Assembly: GCF_001673635.1 (NCBI RefSeq) | Contig: NZ_LZMH01000082.1 | Span: 1-64,000, forward strand | Length of the DNA: 64,000 bases | Direction of reading: 5' to 3' | From: Mycobacterium asiaticum | GTDB lineage: Bacteria; Actinomycetota; Actinomycetes; Mycobacteriales; Mycobacteriaceae | Shown: in pieces, positions 42,721-51,477 of the stretch | How positions within the stretch are numbered: position 1 is the first letter of the stretch | How the letters are laid out: each line of letters begins with the position of its first letter | Translations under genes and position numbers: made by a program | Notes under the pieces: generated by a model | Databases searched by the model: none | Told to the model about the DNA's origin: nothing | The model's input: the letters and a program-made list of their open reading frames with translations, nothing else

Positions 42721-42736
42721 CTCTCAAAGATGAGAG
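42721..42736. promoter_or_regulatory. CTCTC-N6-GAGAG inverted repeat
   Basis: CTCTC-AAAGAT-GAGAG, 31 bases upstream of fadE (42690). The same layout occurs at 63903-63920 (ACTCTC-N6-GAGAGT). It lies in the 74-bp gap after the WS/DGAT stop. Confidence 0.45.
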
Positions 42737-42764
42737 TAACATTATCCACAGGCCGTGCGGTTTC

Positions 42765-44192
42765 TCAGTCGCCGGCCGCCGATGCCAGGGGCGCACCCGG
42801 CGAGTTACCCGACGCCAACAGAGCTGTTCGAATCTCGTTGAAGGAATCCGTCATTGCCTGTGTCGCTTCGTGCGGGTCGTCCATCGTGATGTCATCGGTG
42901 AGCACGGAGACATTCAACTGGTCCACGTAACTCCAGACGGTGATGTTGAGGGCGCTGCCGGCGGCCAGCGGCCCGACCGAGTGGATCTCGCTGATCCGCG
43001 CGCCGCCGAGTGTGTGGGTGGTCCGGGGCCCGGGAACGTTGGAGATGGTCAGATTCATCACCGAGCCGGAACTGAGTCGTCGTGATTGCCAGCGGAACAT
43101 CGCCGGGGAGAACCGGGGCGGCAGGTAAGCCAGCCATTCGGCCATCAGCGTGGGTCCGCGCAGCGCGAAATTCTCCTTGGCGACGGCGGCAGCGACTGAG
43201 GTCAGCCGCACCCGTTCGAGGGGGTCGGCAATGTGAATCGGCAAGGGCGGAATCATGTAGCCAAACTCGTTGCCGCTGAGCCGCGTCGGTGATTTGTTGA
43301 AGCTTGCCGGCACACCGGCGAGTAGTGGCTTGTCGACGCGGCCGCCGTAACGCAGCTGCAGGGTACGCAGCGCTCCGGCCGCTATCGCAAGCACCACGTC
43401 GTTGATGGTCACGCCCAGCTTCCTGCTGATCAGCACCACCTCGCTCAGCGGCAACGAAGCGGTGGCAAACCGCCGCCCGGGTGAGACGACATGGTTGGCG
43501 AAGCTGGGCGGTGGCAGGGCCGGGCGCCTCGGCGCATGGTTTTTCCTGCGCTCGCGAGATCGGCGCCAGACACGTCCCACACCCGTCCCGGTCCGCCAGA
43601 TCAGTGGCGGCAGGCTTGCCAGCTGGCGCAGGTGCTCCCGAGTGGCACCTTCCACGAGTCGCCCTGTCGGCGGGATCGATTCTGGTCTGTCTGCGGTGTC
43701 GGCAAGCAACAGCGATTCGTACTCGCGTAGCGCCTTCGCGATCAAGTTCGCCGAAGCCACCCCGTCCGCGAGCGCGTGGTGGAGCTTGAGGATGACGGCT
43801 ATGCGGTTGTCGGCGAGGCCTTCGGCGATATGCAGTTCCCACAGTGGACGGTCCCGCTGCAACGGAACGGCCGCAAGGGCGCCGATCAATTGATCCAGTT
43901 CCCGGCGCCCGCCGGGCGGCGCCACCGCGGCCCGCCTGATGTGGTAGTCGGCGTCGATCGGAGCATTCTCCTGCCACATTGGATGGTGGTAGTGACCGGG
44001 TGTGCTCACCAGCCGGTAGCGAAGCGGCTCGAGGCCGAGCAGCACCCGATAGGCGGCCTCTTTCAGCTCGGGGAAGGGCAGTCCGGCGGGCAGGGCGGAC
44101 AGATCGACCACGGCCACCTTGATCGTATGCATGTGGATCTCGGCTGTTTCGCTGTACAGCAACATTGCGTCGACGCCACTGAGCCGCTTCAT
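42765..44192 (-). CDS. WS/DGAT-type O-acyltransferase
   Basis: A 475-aa wax ester synthase / diacylglycerol acyltransferase. The active-site HHALADG (residues 138-144, HHxxxDG) is intact, and VMNLTISNVPGP is the conserved C-terminal block. It would esterify acyl-CoA onto diacylglycerol or alcohols. Length is normal. Divergent from the FadE gene at 44270 over a 77-bp gap with a palindrome, and upstream of the FadE27-like gene on the same strand. Confidence 0.92.
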   Translation of the reverse strand: MKRLSGVDAMLLYSETAEIHMHTIKVAVVDLSALPAGLPFPELKEAAYRVLLGLEPLRYRLVSTPGHYHHPMWQENAPIDADYHIRRAAVAPPGGRRELDQLIGALAAVPLQRDRPLWELHIAEGLADNRIAVILKLHHALADGVASANLIAKALREYESLLLADTADRPESIPPTGRLVEGATREHLRQLASLPPLIWRTGTGVGRVWRRSRERRKNHAPRRPALPPPSFANHVVSPGRRFATASLPLSEVVLISRKLGVTINDVVLAIAAGALRTLQLRYGGRVDKPLLAGVPASFNKSPTRLSGNEFGYMIPPLPIHIADPLERVRLTSVAAAVAKENFALRGPTLMAEWLAYLPPRFSPAMFRWQSRRLSSGSVMNLTISNVPGPRTTHTLGGARISEIHSVGPLAAGSALNITVWSYVDQLNVSVLTDDITMDDPHEATQAMTDSFNEIRTALLASGNSPGAPLASAAGD

Positions 44193-44199
44193 AGCGCTC

Positions 44200-44217
44200 C
44201 GAGAATAGCCCTTCTCG
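44200..44217. promoter_or_regulatory. Palindrome between WS/DGAT and FadE
   Basis: CGAGAA-TAGCCC-TTCTCG, perfect 6-bp arms with a 6-base spacer, seven bases from the WS/DGAT start and 52 bases from the divergent fadE start. Confidence 0.5.
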
Positions 44218-44269
44218 CGGCGGCTAACACCTCGACTTCCCCGGCCGGGGCATTGCTAGTCTCGCTGCA

Positions 44270-45427
44270 ATGCATTTCCAGCTCGACCCCGATACCGAGG
44301 CGTACCGCGACGCGGTACGCGCCCACCTTCATGCGGTGTTGACTCCGGACGTCACCGAACGCATCTATCGAAGCGGCGTCGCGCACGATGACGACTTCAC
44401 GAAAGGACTCGTCGACAAGGGCTATTTCGCGCCGGACTGGCCGGCCGAGTTCGGCGGCCAGAACCGCAACGCGTGGGACGCGCAGGTGGTCAACGAGGAA
44501 CTGATGCGGTTTGACGCGCCCATGTACCTCGCCGAGACAACCCGCATGGTGGCATCGATCATCCGCGCGGTCGGCTCTCCCGCGATGAAGGATCTTGTGC
44601 TTGATGCCGCCATGAAGGGTGACATCACGATCGCTTTGGGCTTCACCGAACCTGAATGCGGATCGGATGTCGCGGCCGCGACGACGCGGGCGGTACGCGA
44701 CGGTGACGACTGGATTATCAACGGCAGCAAGATGTTCACCACCAACGGCCACATCGCCGACTACATCTTCCTGTTGGCCCGCACCAATACCCAACGGCCC
44801 AAGCACCAGGGGCTCACCATGTTCCTCGTCCCGCGTGAGAGCGAAGGCTTTGACGTACAAGCCGTCTGGACGCTTTCCGGTGAGCGCACCAACATAACCT
44901 TCTATTCGGATGTCCGCCTGGGCGACGAGTGGCGGGTCGGCGAGGTCGACGATGGCTGGCGGGTGATGGGCCTGTCCTTGCAGGACGAGCACGCGTCGGG
45001 CTGGGGTCCGCACCTGACCCGGCTCCTGCAGCACGCCGAGGATTGGGCCGGCTGTGGGGCCGAGGACGGCTCGCCGCCGATCGATGACCCAGACGTCCGG
45101 CGCCGCCTGGCCAGGGTGGCGATGGAGAACGAAGTCGCGATGCTGCTACAACGCCGCTGCGTCTGGATGACCGAGCAGGGCCGGATGCCGGTGGCCGAGG
45201 GATCGATGTCGAAGTTGTTCAGCACCGAGGCGCTCGAGCGGGCCAGCCAGGACATCGTCGAGCTCGTCGGCCCCGACGGACTGCGCAGCTGTTTCGAACC
45301 CACGGCACCGCAGCAGGGCCGGTTCGAGCATCTGCTCCGCTTCGCCGTGGGTACCACGATCTACGCGGGCACCAGCGAGATACAGCGCAGCATCATCGCC
45401 CAGCGCGGACTCGGATTACCCCGTTAG
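44270..45427 (+). CDS. Acyl-CoA dehydrogenase (FadE26-like)
   Basis: A 385-aa full-length acyl-CoA dehydrogenase. ALGFTEPECGSDVAAATTRA lies near residues 122-141 (FAD/substrate loop), then IINGSKMFTTNGHIADY and IYAGTSEIQRSIIAQRGLG at the end. The usual catalytic Glu of YEGT is replaced (YAGT), as is common in mycobacterial members that use another Glu. It may form a heteromer with the FadE27-like protein at 41656-42690. Convergent with a TetR gene, overlapping by 12 bases. Confidence 0.9.
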   Translation: MHFQLDPDTEAYRDAVRAHLHAVLTPDVTERIYRSGVAHDDDFTKGLVDKGYFAPDWPAEFGGQNRNAWDAQVVNEELMRFDAPMYLAETTRMVASIIRAVGSPAMKDLVLDAAMKGDITIALGFTEPECGSDVAAATTRAVRDGDDWIINGSKMFTTNGHIADYIFLLARTNTQRPKHQGLTMFLVPRESEGFDVQAVWTLSGERTNITFYSDVRLGDEWRVGEVDDGWRVMGLSLQDEHASGWGPHLTRLLQHAEDWAGCGAEDGSPPIDDPDVRRRLARVAMENEVAMLLQRRCVWMTEQGRMPVAEGSMSKLFSTEALERASQDIVELVGPDGLRSCFEPTAPQQGRFEHLLRFAVGTTIYAGTSEIQRSIIAQRGLGLPR

Positions 45428-46222
45428 CTTCCGCACCCGGCGGGGCGCGGCTGCGCGCGCAGCCGCCTTCCGCGGCGCCTTGGCGGTGGCGTCCGGGGCG
45501 GGCGGGCTGACCGCCTGCTTGCACCACGCCCACAACTGGTCCTCGGTGAGCTTGGATCCCTTACCGCCCAAATGGAATACACCGATCTGAGCCAGTGCGG
45601 TCAGTGTTGTGTTCAGTAGCGTGGTCAGCTGCTGGGGGGTGAGATCGTTGCGCACCAACCCCGCTCGTGCGCATGAGGTGATGATCTTGGTCAGCAATTT
45701 CAGGTGTGGCTCCCACACCTTGGCGAAGTCGGCCGGCCGGTTGATCTCCAAACTCAGGTTGTAGATCGTCATCACCCGTCCGCCTACCGATTCCGAGGAC
45801 TCGGCCCGGTACAGGACGCCGCGGCAAAAGGCTTCCAGCTGCTCCATCGGCCCGTCCGCGGCCGCAACCTCTTGCCGGATGTTCTCGGTGAACTGACTGG
45901 TGACGTTCTCGTACAACGCCAGCATCAGCTCTTCCTTGCCGGCGAAGTGCTGGTAGAACGCCCGCAGGCTGAGGTTGGACCGGTCGATCAGGGTCTGGAT
46001 CGTGAAGTCGGCCTTGCCCGACTCCTCTACCAACTCCAGCGCTGTCGCCAGGAACCGCGAACTGCGGGCGAGAGCGCGAGCTCTCGCCGAACTGAGGCGC
46101 CGCTCGATGGTGCGCTCTTGCCACGTGGTGGTTGGTTCGACAGCGGTGGTTGGTTCGACGTCGGTATCGACACCTTCTGTGCCGGCGTTGGTATCGGCGC
46201 CGGCGCTCTTCTTCGCAGCCAT
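45416..46222 (-). CDS. TetR-family regulator with basic C-terminal tail
   Basis: A 268-aa TetR protein. A disordered, Thr-rich N-terminus (about 35 residues) precedes the HTH (ATALELVEESGKADFTIQTL, then RSNLSLRAFYQHFAGKEEL). The C-terminus is a basic Ala/Lys/Arg tail (APRKAAARAAAPRRVRK) like histone-type DNA-binding tails, unusual for TetR. The ATG at 46222 is used. Divergent from the amidohydrolase gene, with two palindromes between them. Confidence 0.87.
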   Translation of the reverse strand: MAAKKSAGADTNAGTEGVDTDVEPTTAVEPTTTWQERTIERRLSSARARALARSSRFLATALELVEESGKADFTIQTLIDRSNLSLRAFYQHFAGKEELMLALYENVTSQFTENIRQEVAAADGPMEQLEAFCRGVLYRAESSESVGGRVMTIYNLSLEINRPADFAKVWEPHLKLLTKIITSCARAGLVRNDLTPQQLTTLLNTTLTALAQIGVFHLGGKGSKLTEDQLWAWCKQAVSPPAPDATAKAPRKAAARAAAPRRVRKLTG

Positions 46223-46233
46223 GATGCCGCTAA

Positions 46234-46258
46234 GAATACGCGCACGACGCGCGCATTC
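46234..46258. promoter_or_regulatory. Operator-like palindrome between TetR and amidohydrolase
   Basis: GAATACGCGC-ACGAC-GCGCGCATTC, 10-bp arms with one mismatch and a 5-base spacer, 12 bases from the TetR start. A second, weaker repeat (GAAAAT-GGTC-ATTCTC) is at 46322-46337 nearer the amidohydrolase. Confidence 0.55.
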
Positions 46259-46321
46259 GCGCGCTACCTGCGGGTGAATGTTGACTACGGCCGCGGCGGG
46301 ACCGGCTGCATACGGTACGGT

Positions 46322-46337
46322 GAAAATGGTCATTCTC
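46322..46337. promoter_or_regulatory. Weak palindrome before the amidohydrolase gene
   Basis: GAAAAT-GGTC-ATTCTC, 6-bp arms with one mismatch and a 4-base spacer, 28 bases before the TTG start at 46365. It could be a second operator of the divergent TetR. Confidence 0.35.
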
Positions 46338-46364
46338 GTTTTTGCAGAACCAAGGAGTACGGCG

Positions 46365-47552
46365 TTGAGCGCAGACATCCTCATCGTTTCGCCCGACGAC
46401 CATCTGGTTGAGCCGGCCGACTTGTGGACTTCCCGGTTGCCCGAACGCTATCGGGATGTCGGGCCGCGCATTGTCCGTACCCGCGGGCGCATGGATCCAA
46501 GCGTCACTTCCGATGTCGCTTTCGTGGAGGATGACGAGGGCCGTGCAGCGGACATCTGGCACTACGAGGACAAGAAGATCCCGATTCCGTTGATCAGCGC
46601 GGCCGCTGGATACGACCTCGACGAACTGTCCACCGATCCGATCACCTACGACGAGATGCGTCCGGGATGCTTCCGTCCGGCCGACCGGCTCGCCGACATG
46701 GACATCGCCGGGATCGAAGCCTCGGCATGCTTCCCCAACACCCTGGTTCGCTTCTGCGGCCAGCGCTTCCTCTATGGCAAGGACAAAGAGCTCGCGAAGC
46801 TGTGCGTCGAGGCCTACAACGACTTCCAGATCGACGAGTGGGCCGCCGGCTCCAACGGGCGCCTGATTCCGCTCGGCATCATTCCGCTCTGGGATGTCGA
46901 ACTCGCCAGCCGGGAGGTGGAGCGGGTGGCCGCCAAAGGCATGCACGCCGTGTGCTTCTCGGAGCTGCCGTCGCGCCTCGACCTGCCCTCGATTCACAGC
47001 GGCTACTGGGACCCGTTCTTTGCCGCCTGTGAACGCAATCAGGTGGGCATCATGCTGCACATCGGATCGAGTTCATCGCTCACGAAATCCTCACCCGACT
47101 CGCCGCATGTCGTCACCAGCGCTCTGATGGCGGTCAATTGCACGATCGCGCTGGTCGATTGGCTGTTCTCCGGCAAACTCATCCAGTTCCCCGACCTCAA
47201 GATCGCCTTTGCCGAAGCGCAAGCGGGCTGGATCCCGTACTACCTGCAACGTGTCGACGAGGTTTGGGAGGACCGCCGGGCCTGGGGCGGCATTCATCCC
47301 CTGCTCACCGAGCCGCCGAGCAGCCAGGTGCCCGGCCGTGTCTACTTCTCCACATTCGGCGACCCCGTTGCGTTCCGAATCCTCGACCTGGTCGGGCCGG
47401 ACCAGCTGATGTTCGAGACCGATTACCCCCACAACGACACCAACTGGCCCAGAAGCATGGAAGTCGCGAACAAGGCGACCGAAGGCCTGGACGAAGAAAC
47501 CAAACGTAAGGTGTTGTCCACCAACGCGAAGCGCTTCTTCGGCCTGGTGTAA
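46365..47552 (+). CDS. Amidohydrolase-family protein (amidohydrolase 2)
   Basis: About 395 aa with the TIM-barrel metal site of the ACMSD-like amidohydrolases: DDHLVEP (Asp-x-His) at the start, MLHIGS mid-protein and FETDYPHND near the C-terminus. These act as decarboxylases, hydratases or hydrolases of organic acids. A TTG start at 46365 is chosen since AAGGAG lies seven bases upstream; the ATG at 46326 lacks an RBS. Divergent from the TetR gene and convergent with the crotonase gene. Confidence 0.87.
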   Translation: MSADILIVSPDDHLVEPADLWTSRLPERYRDVGPRIVRTRGRMDPSVTSDVAFVEDDEGRAADIWHYEDKKIPIPLISAAAGYDLDELSTDPITYDEMRPGCFRPADRLADMDIAGIEASACFPNTLVRFCGQRFLYGKDKELAKLCVEAYNDFQIDEWAAGSNGRLIPLGIIPLWDVELASREVERVAAKGMHAVCFSELPSRLDLPSIHSGYWDPFFAACERNQVGIMLHIGSSSSLTKSSPDSPHVVTSALMAVNCTIALVDWLFSGKLIQFPDLKIAFAEAQAGWIPYYLQRVDEVWEDRRAWGGIHPLLTEPPSSQVPGRVYFSTFGDPVAFRILDLVGPDQLMFETDYPHNDTNWPRSMEVANKATEGLDEETKRKVLSTNAKRFFGLV

Positions 47553-47566
47553 CCCGGGTTTTGCGC

Positions 47567-48391
47567 TTACCGCGCTTGCCAGTCCGGCTTGCGCTTCTCC
47601 AAGAACGCACGCGGTCCCTCAATGGCGTCCTTGGTCAGAGCGACCTTCATGCGATAGTTCTCGGCCAGCAACTCGGCCTCGTAAATGGGCAATGTCAAAC
47701 CTTTACGCACCGCCATGCGTGATCCCCGAACCGCCAGCGGGGCATTCGAGTTGACCACATCGGCGATCTCCCACGCGCGGTCCATGAGCCGATCGTGCGA
47801 CACCACTTCGGTGAAGACACCCAGGTCGTATGCGCGCTGGGCGTCGAGTTGCTCGTGGCGGCCCATCAAGATCAACCGCATCGCCACCGGCAGCGGTAGT
47901 ATCCGGGCGAGCCGGACTCCTTCCCGCCCGGACGTCACGCCGATGCTGACGTGCGGGTCCATCAACGTCGCACGCTCGGACGCGACCGTGATGTCGGCGG
48001 TCGTCACCAAATCCATGCCTGCGCCGCAGGCGATCCCGTTGACCGCACAGATGATGGGTTTGGTCATCTGCAGCCACGGCGGTGTCGCCTCTTGGGGTGC
48101 ATCCCACTGCCGCATCGAGCTCAAGATCTCCTCGCCCTGATTGTCGATGCCGGCCGCATTCTCCATGTCATGGTCGGCGGCCTTGTTCACGTCGGCGCCA
48201 ACACACAGCGCCCGACCCGCACCGGTGACGATCATGGTCCAGATATCCTGCGAGCGTTCTATTTCCGCGTAGGCCACCGCGAGCTCTGCGATCATCTCGT
48301 CATTGATCGCATTGAGCACCTCGGGACGGTTGAGGGTCACACAGGCCGTGCGGCCCCTGACCTCGAATCCGATGGTGTCGTAGTGCGTCAC
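47567..48391 (-). CDS. Enoyl-CoA hydratase/isomerase-family protein (crotonase fold)
   Basis: A 274-aa crotonase. CVTLNRPEVLNAINDEMIAE (residues 17-36), GRALCVGADVN and KPIICAVNGIACGAGMDLV (oxyanion-hole region). The first catalytic Glu position reads DPHVSIG (His) and the second reads PLPVAM (no Glu), so a classical hydratase is doubtful. The GTG start at 48391 overlaps the TGA of the dehydrogenase gene. Last of a four-gene run 51389-47567. Confidence 0.87.
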   Translation of the reverse strand: MTHYDTIGFEVRGRTACVTLNRPEVLNAINDEMIAELAVAYAEIERSQDIWTMIVTGAGRALCVGADVNKAADHDMENAAGIDNQGEEILSSMRQWDAPQEATPPWLQMTKPIICAVNGIACGAGMDLVTTADITVASERATLMDPHVSIGVTSGREGVRLARILPLPVAMRLILMGRHEQLDAQRAYDLGVFTEVVSHDRLMDRAWEIADVVNSNAPLAVRGSRMAVRKGLTLPIYEAELLAENYRMKVALTKDAIEGPRAFLEKRKPDWQAR

Positions 48392-49473
48392 CCGGCGTGA
48401 CCCCTGTTCCTCGGCATCGATGCGGCTTCCGGGCGGAAATCGAAGACGTCGCGGAATCGTTCGCAATACCGCGGCCAGACGTCGGGATTCAGCAGCCGGG
48501 GTGGCATGCCGCCGCCGAAGATGGTCTGCCACTGGGTAGCCGTCGCGACGGCGAGGTCGCGGGAAGCCTCCACCGTGATGCCGGCGATATGCGGTGTCGC
48601 GATCACATTGTCGAGGTGCAGTAGCGGGTTGTCCGGCCGCGGCGGTTCGTCATGGAACACGTCGAGGCCCGCCCCGGCGATCCCGCCGTCGCGCAGCGCT
48701 CCCAGCAGCGCTGCCTCGTCGTGCACTGGACCCCGCGCGGTGGTAATGAAGAAGGCCGTGGGCTTCATCGCGGCGAATTGTTCGGCACCGAATAAGCCCT
48801 TGGTTTCAGCGGTCAGTGGGCACGTCACCTGGATGAAATCGGAGCGCGTGAGCAATTCGCCGAGGGTGACCGGCTGCACCCCGCGACTCCGGGCGGTGAT
48901 CTCGTCGAGGTAAGGATCGAATACCAGGACTTCCATACCGAACGGCGCGCACAGCTCCACCAGGCGACCGCCGATGGCGCCGAGGCCAACCACGCCGAGC
49001 GTCTTGTCGAGCAACTGCGTGCCTCGCAACGCCATCCGGTTCACCGGTGACCCGGCCCGCAGCGCACGATCGGCCACCGTGATCCGCTTGGCCAGGTCGA
49101 GCATGAATCCGAGCGCGTGCTCCGCGACCGCTTCCGCGCCGGGACCGGAGTTGTTGCACACCGCGACCCCGGCGCGCGTGCACGCCTCGACATCGATCAC
49201 GTCGTAACCCGCCCCGGCCGAGCACACCGCCAACAGTTGCTCGCACCGCCCGACCAGGCTTGCGCCCGCCAGCCACTGCACACCCCGCGGGTACGGGGTC
49301 ACGTCGGAACGGGTGGCCACCTGATAGCCGTGCGCGGATTCCAGTGCGGCCCAGCCTCGCTCGTCCGGCGCGTCAAGCTCGAGCTCTACGAGGTCGATGT
49401 CTGCCCGGTCGAGGATCTCGCCGGCGACCGGATCGGTCCAGCGCTCGAAGACCAGGCGCGGACGAACGGTCAT
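48388..49473 (-). CDS. D-2-hydroxyacid dehydrogenase family protein
   Basis: A 361-aa NAD-dependent 2-hydroxyacid dehydrogenase. Rossmann motif GVVGLGAIGGRLVEL near residues 160-174, the Arg of TTARGPVHDEAAL, the Glu of DVFHDEPP and the His of ATPHIAGIT complete the catalytic set. Overlaps the TauD gene upstream (ATGA) and the crotonase downstream (GTGA). In this context it may oxidise or reduce a hydroxy acid made by the aldolase. Confidence 0.9.
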   Translation of the reverse strand: MTVRPRLVFERWTDPVAGEILDRADIDLVELELDAPDERGWAALESAHGYQVATRSDVTPYPRGVQWLAGASLVGRCEQLLAVCSAGAGYDVIDVEACTRAGVAVCNNSGPGAEAVAEHALGFMLDLAKRITVADRALRAGSPVNRMALRGTQLLDKTLGVVGLGAIGGRLVELCAPFGMEVLVFDPYLDEITARSRGVQPVTLGELLTRSDFIQVTCPLTAETKGLFGAEQFAAMKPTAFFITTARGPVHDEAALLGALRDGGIAGAGLDVFHDEPPRPDNPLLHLDNVIATPHIAGITVEASRDLAVATATQWQTIFGGGMPPRLLNPDVWPRYCERFRDVFDFRPEAASMPRNRGHAG

Positions 49474-50582
49474 CGTTTGACGTTGGGTTTAGCCTGCGCG
49501 GCCTTGAACATGTCGGCCAATGCCGCGTCGACGTTCTTGTAGTCGTTGCGTGCGATAGCGCCGTCGCGGCCGGCAACCACGTCGTAGCCCAGCCGCAGAT
49601 CTTTGTTCTCCATGTGAAAGTACTCGCGCCCGATCGGCAGCCGGCGGTCCTTGCGGGGCACTTCCATCCAGGCGCGCAAGAAACACCGCGTCTTCTTCGG
49701 GTCGGTGCTGCTGACGAAGTCGGACCGGGAATGGCACATCGCGAAGTTGTTGGCCACGGCCGCTTCTCCGGATTCGAGTCGAAACTCGACCTGCTGTTCG
49801 ACGAGTACGCTGCGGAGCAACTCCACCGCCTCGGCCTGTTCCGGAGTGAAGTCTCGACCGAGCGTCTTCATCGCCGGCAGGATGCTGCTGTAGGTGAAGT
49901 TGATACAGATCCGGCCATCGATCTGTGAGAACACCGGCACGTCGTAGGGGGTTACGTCCGGCTGGTCATCCGGTTGCTCGCTGCGACGATGATGAGGAAA
50001 TCCCTGGTAGAGCACGCCTAGCAGATCCGGACGCTCAGCAAGTATCCGATTGTGTGCGGCCGGGCCGCTGGCGAACTGGCTTTCGCCGCCAGTGGCGGCC
50101 GGGTATACGCACAGCAGCGACAGGATGTCGGCGGCATCGTTGTGCATGGCGAGTTCCGCACGTGACTTGGTTCCGCGCGCCGGCTGCACTCCCCCGGGCA
50201 GCACCTCCTCCTGCACCCGCACCATGCGGTGCCCGAAAGAGTTGTTGGACACCAGATATCCCAGATGGGTGCAGAACGCCCAATAGATGCGCTCGAGCTC
50301 TTCGATTGAGTGCTGCGCGACGGGGAAACCGCGAACGCAGGCAAGACCCCTGCCGAACATCAGTTCCCGGTAGAGCCGGGCAAGGTCGTCGTCGAGGTCT
50401 GGATGCCGAGCGTCCTCGGGAGTGATGTCGTCGCGGCCTTTCGCCGCGGTCTTGGCCAGGATCGATTCCAGCGCAGCCACATTGCCAGACGAGAGGTCGA
50501 AGACGAAGTCCTCCTTGCTGACATCGGCGCCGGTCCAAGCCATCGGGTCGGTGACTTGCTCGGTGTAGATGGCGGTCGGCAT
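49470..50582 (-). CDS. TauD/TfdA-family 2-oxoglutarate-dependent dioxygenase
   Basis: A 370-aa Fe(II)/2-oxoglutarate dioxygenase, longer than usual. The metal triad is H147-N-D149 (AMHNDAADIL) and H284 (FAMCHSRSDF), then an Arg-rich segment (TRCFLRAWMEVPRK) that includes the 2-oxoglutarate-binding Arg. Second gene of the aldolase / TauD / 2-HADH / crotonase operon. Confidence 0.85.
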   Translation of the reverse strand: MPTAIYTEQVTDPMAWTGADVSKEDFVFDLSSGNVAALESILAKTAAKGRDDITPEDARHPDLDDDLARLYRELMFGRGLACVRGFPVAQHSIEELERIYWAFCTHLGYLVSNNSFGHRMVRVQEEVLPGGVQPARGTKSRAELAMHNDAADILSLLCVYPAATGGESQFASGPAAHNRILAERPDLLGVLYQGFPHHRRSEQPDDQPDVTPYDVPVFSQIDGRICINFTYSSILPAMKTLGRDFTPEQAEAVELLRSVLVEQQVEFRLESGEAAVANNFAMCHSRSDFVSSTDPKKTRCFLRAWMEVPRKDRRLPIGREYFHMENKDLRLGYDVVAGRDGAIARNDYKNVDAALADMFKAAQAKPNVKR

Positions 50583-50606
50583 CCGATCCTCCTGTGACGT
50601 TGCTGG

Positions 50607-51389
50607 CTACCGCGGCGCGTCGAGTGCGCGAAGCGCCCGCGCACGGGTGCTGGCCGCTTCGGCCACCATTCCGACGTCCGTCCCCGCCGAGATGAAGCGC
50701 AGTCCCAGTCCTACAAAACGTTTCAGCAGGTCAAGGGACTTGATTCCAGCCACTCCGAGCGCCACGCCGTGCCTACGACAAGCCGCCGCGACCGATTCTA
50801 CTGCACGGTGGAAATGCTCGTTCTCATACTGCCCATGAATGCCCATTTCCGCGGTCAGGTCACTGGGTCCGATCAGGATCATGTCGATGCCGCCGACCGA
50901 GGCAATCGATTCACAAGCCGCCACTCCCTCGGGCGTTTCGATCATCACCGCCACGACCGTATGCCGTTCGAGCACCTCGACCAGCTGCGCAGGAGTCCTC
51001 GACCCATATCCGCTGACCGCATTCGGCCCGGAAATCGATCGGCGGCCAACCGGGGGGAAGCGTGCGGCGCGAACCACGGCCTGGGCCTCTTCCTCTGAAT
51101 CAATATGGGGCACAATGATTCCTACCGCCCCAATGTCGAGCGCACGGGCAATAAAGCTGGCATCGGCCGACGGTACCCGCACCAGACCGGAGATGCCGGC
51201 ACCCAGCGCGCTGACACAGAGCAGTTGCGCGGTCTCCAAGGATGTCGATGTGTGCTCGAGGTCGACGTAGACCGCGTCGTACCCGCACGCCGCGGCAACC
51301 GCAGGGACATCGGGGGTGCGCGAGTTCTGCAGGGCCAGACACAGCACCAGCGCTTCTCCCCGCAGCGCCTCCCGCAGTGTTCCCGTCAT
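50607..51389 (-). CDS. HpcH/HpaI-type aldolase
   Basis: A 260-aa class II aldolase of the HpcH/HpaI family: GYDAVYVDLEHTSTSLETAQ near residues 36-55, GIIVPHIDSEEEAQAV, VAVMIETPEGVAACES and LIGPSDLTAEMG. It would cleave a 4-hydroxy-2-oxo acid to pyruvate and an aldehyde. The ATG at 51389 is chosen. First gene of the operon toward the crotonase; divergent from the thiolase gene with 88 bp between. Confidence 0.88.
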   Translation of the reverse strand: MTGTLREALRGEALVLCLALQNSRTPDVPAVAAACGYDAVYVDLEHTSTSLETAQLLCVSALGAGISGLVRVPSADASFIARALDIGAVGIIVPHIDSEEEAQAVVRAARFPPVGRRSISGPNAVSGYGSRTPAQLVEVLERHTVVAVMIETPEGVAACESIASVGGIDMILIGPSDLTAEMGIHGQYENEHFHRAVESVAAACRRHGVALGVAGIKSLDLLKRFVGLGLRFISAGTDVGMVAEAASTRARALRALDAPR

Positions 51390-51477
51390 TGGCTCACCGT
51401 AGCCCACTGAGAATCTCGCTTCCATATTCTGGCGAACGGTCGTTATCGTGCCGGGCGGGATGTGATAACCATTAGCT

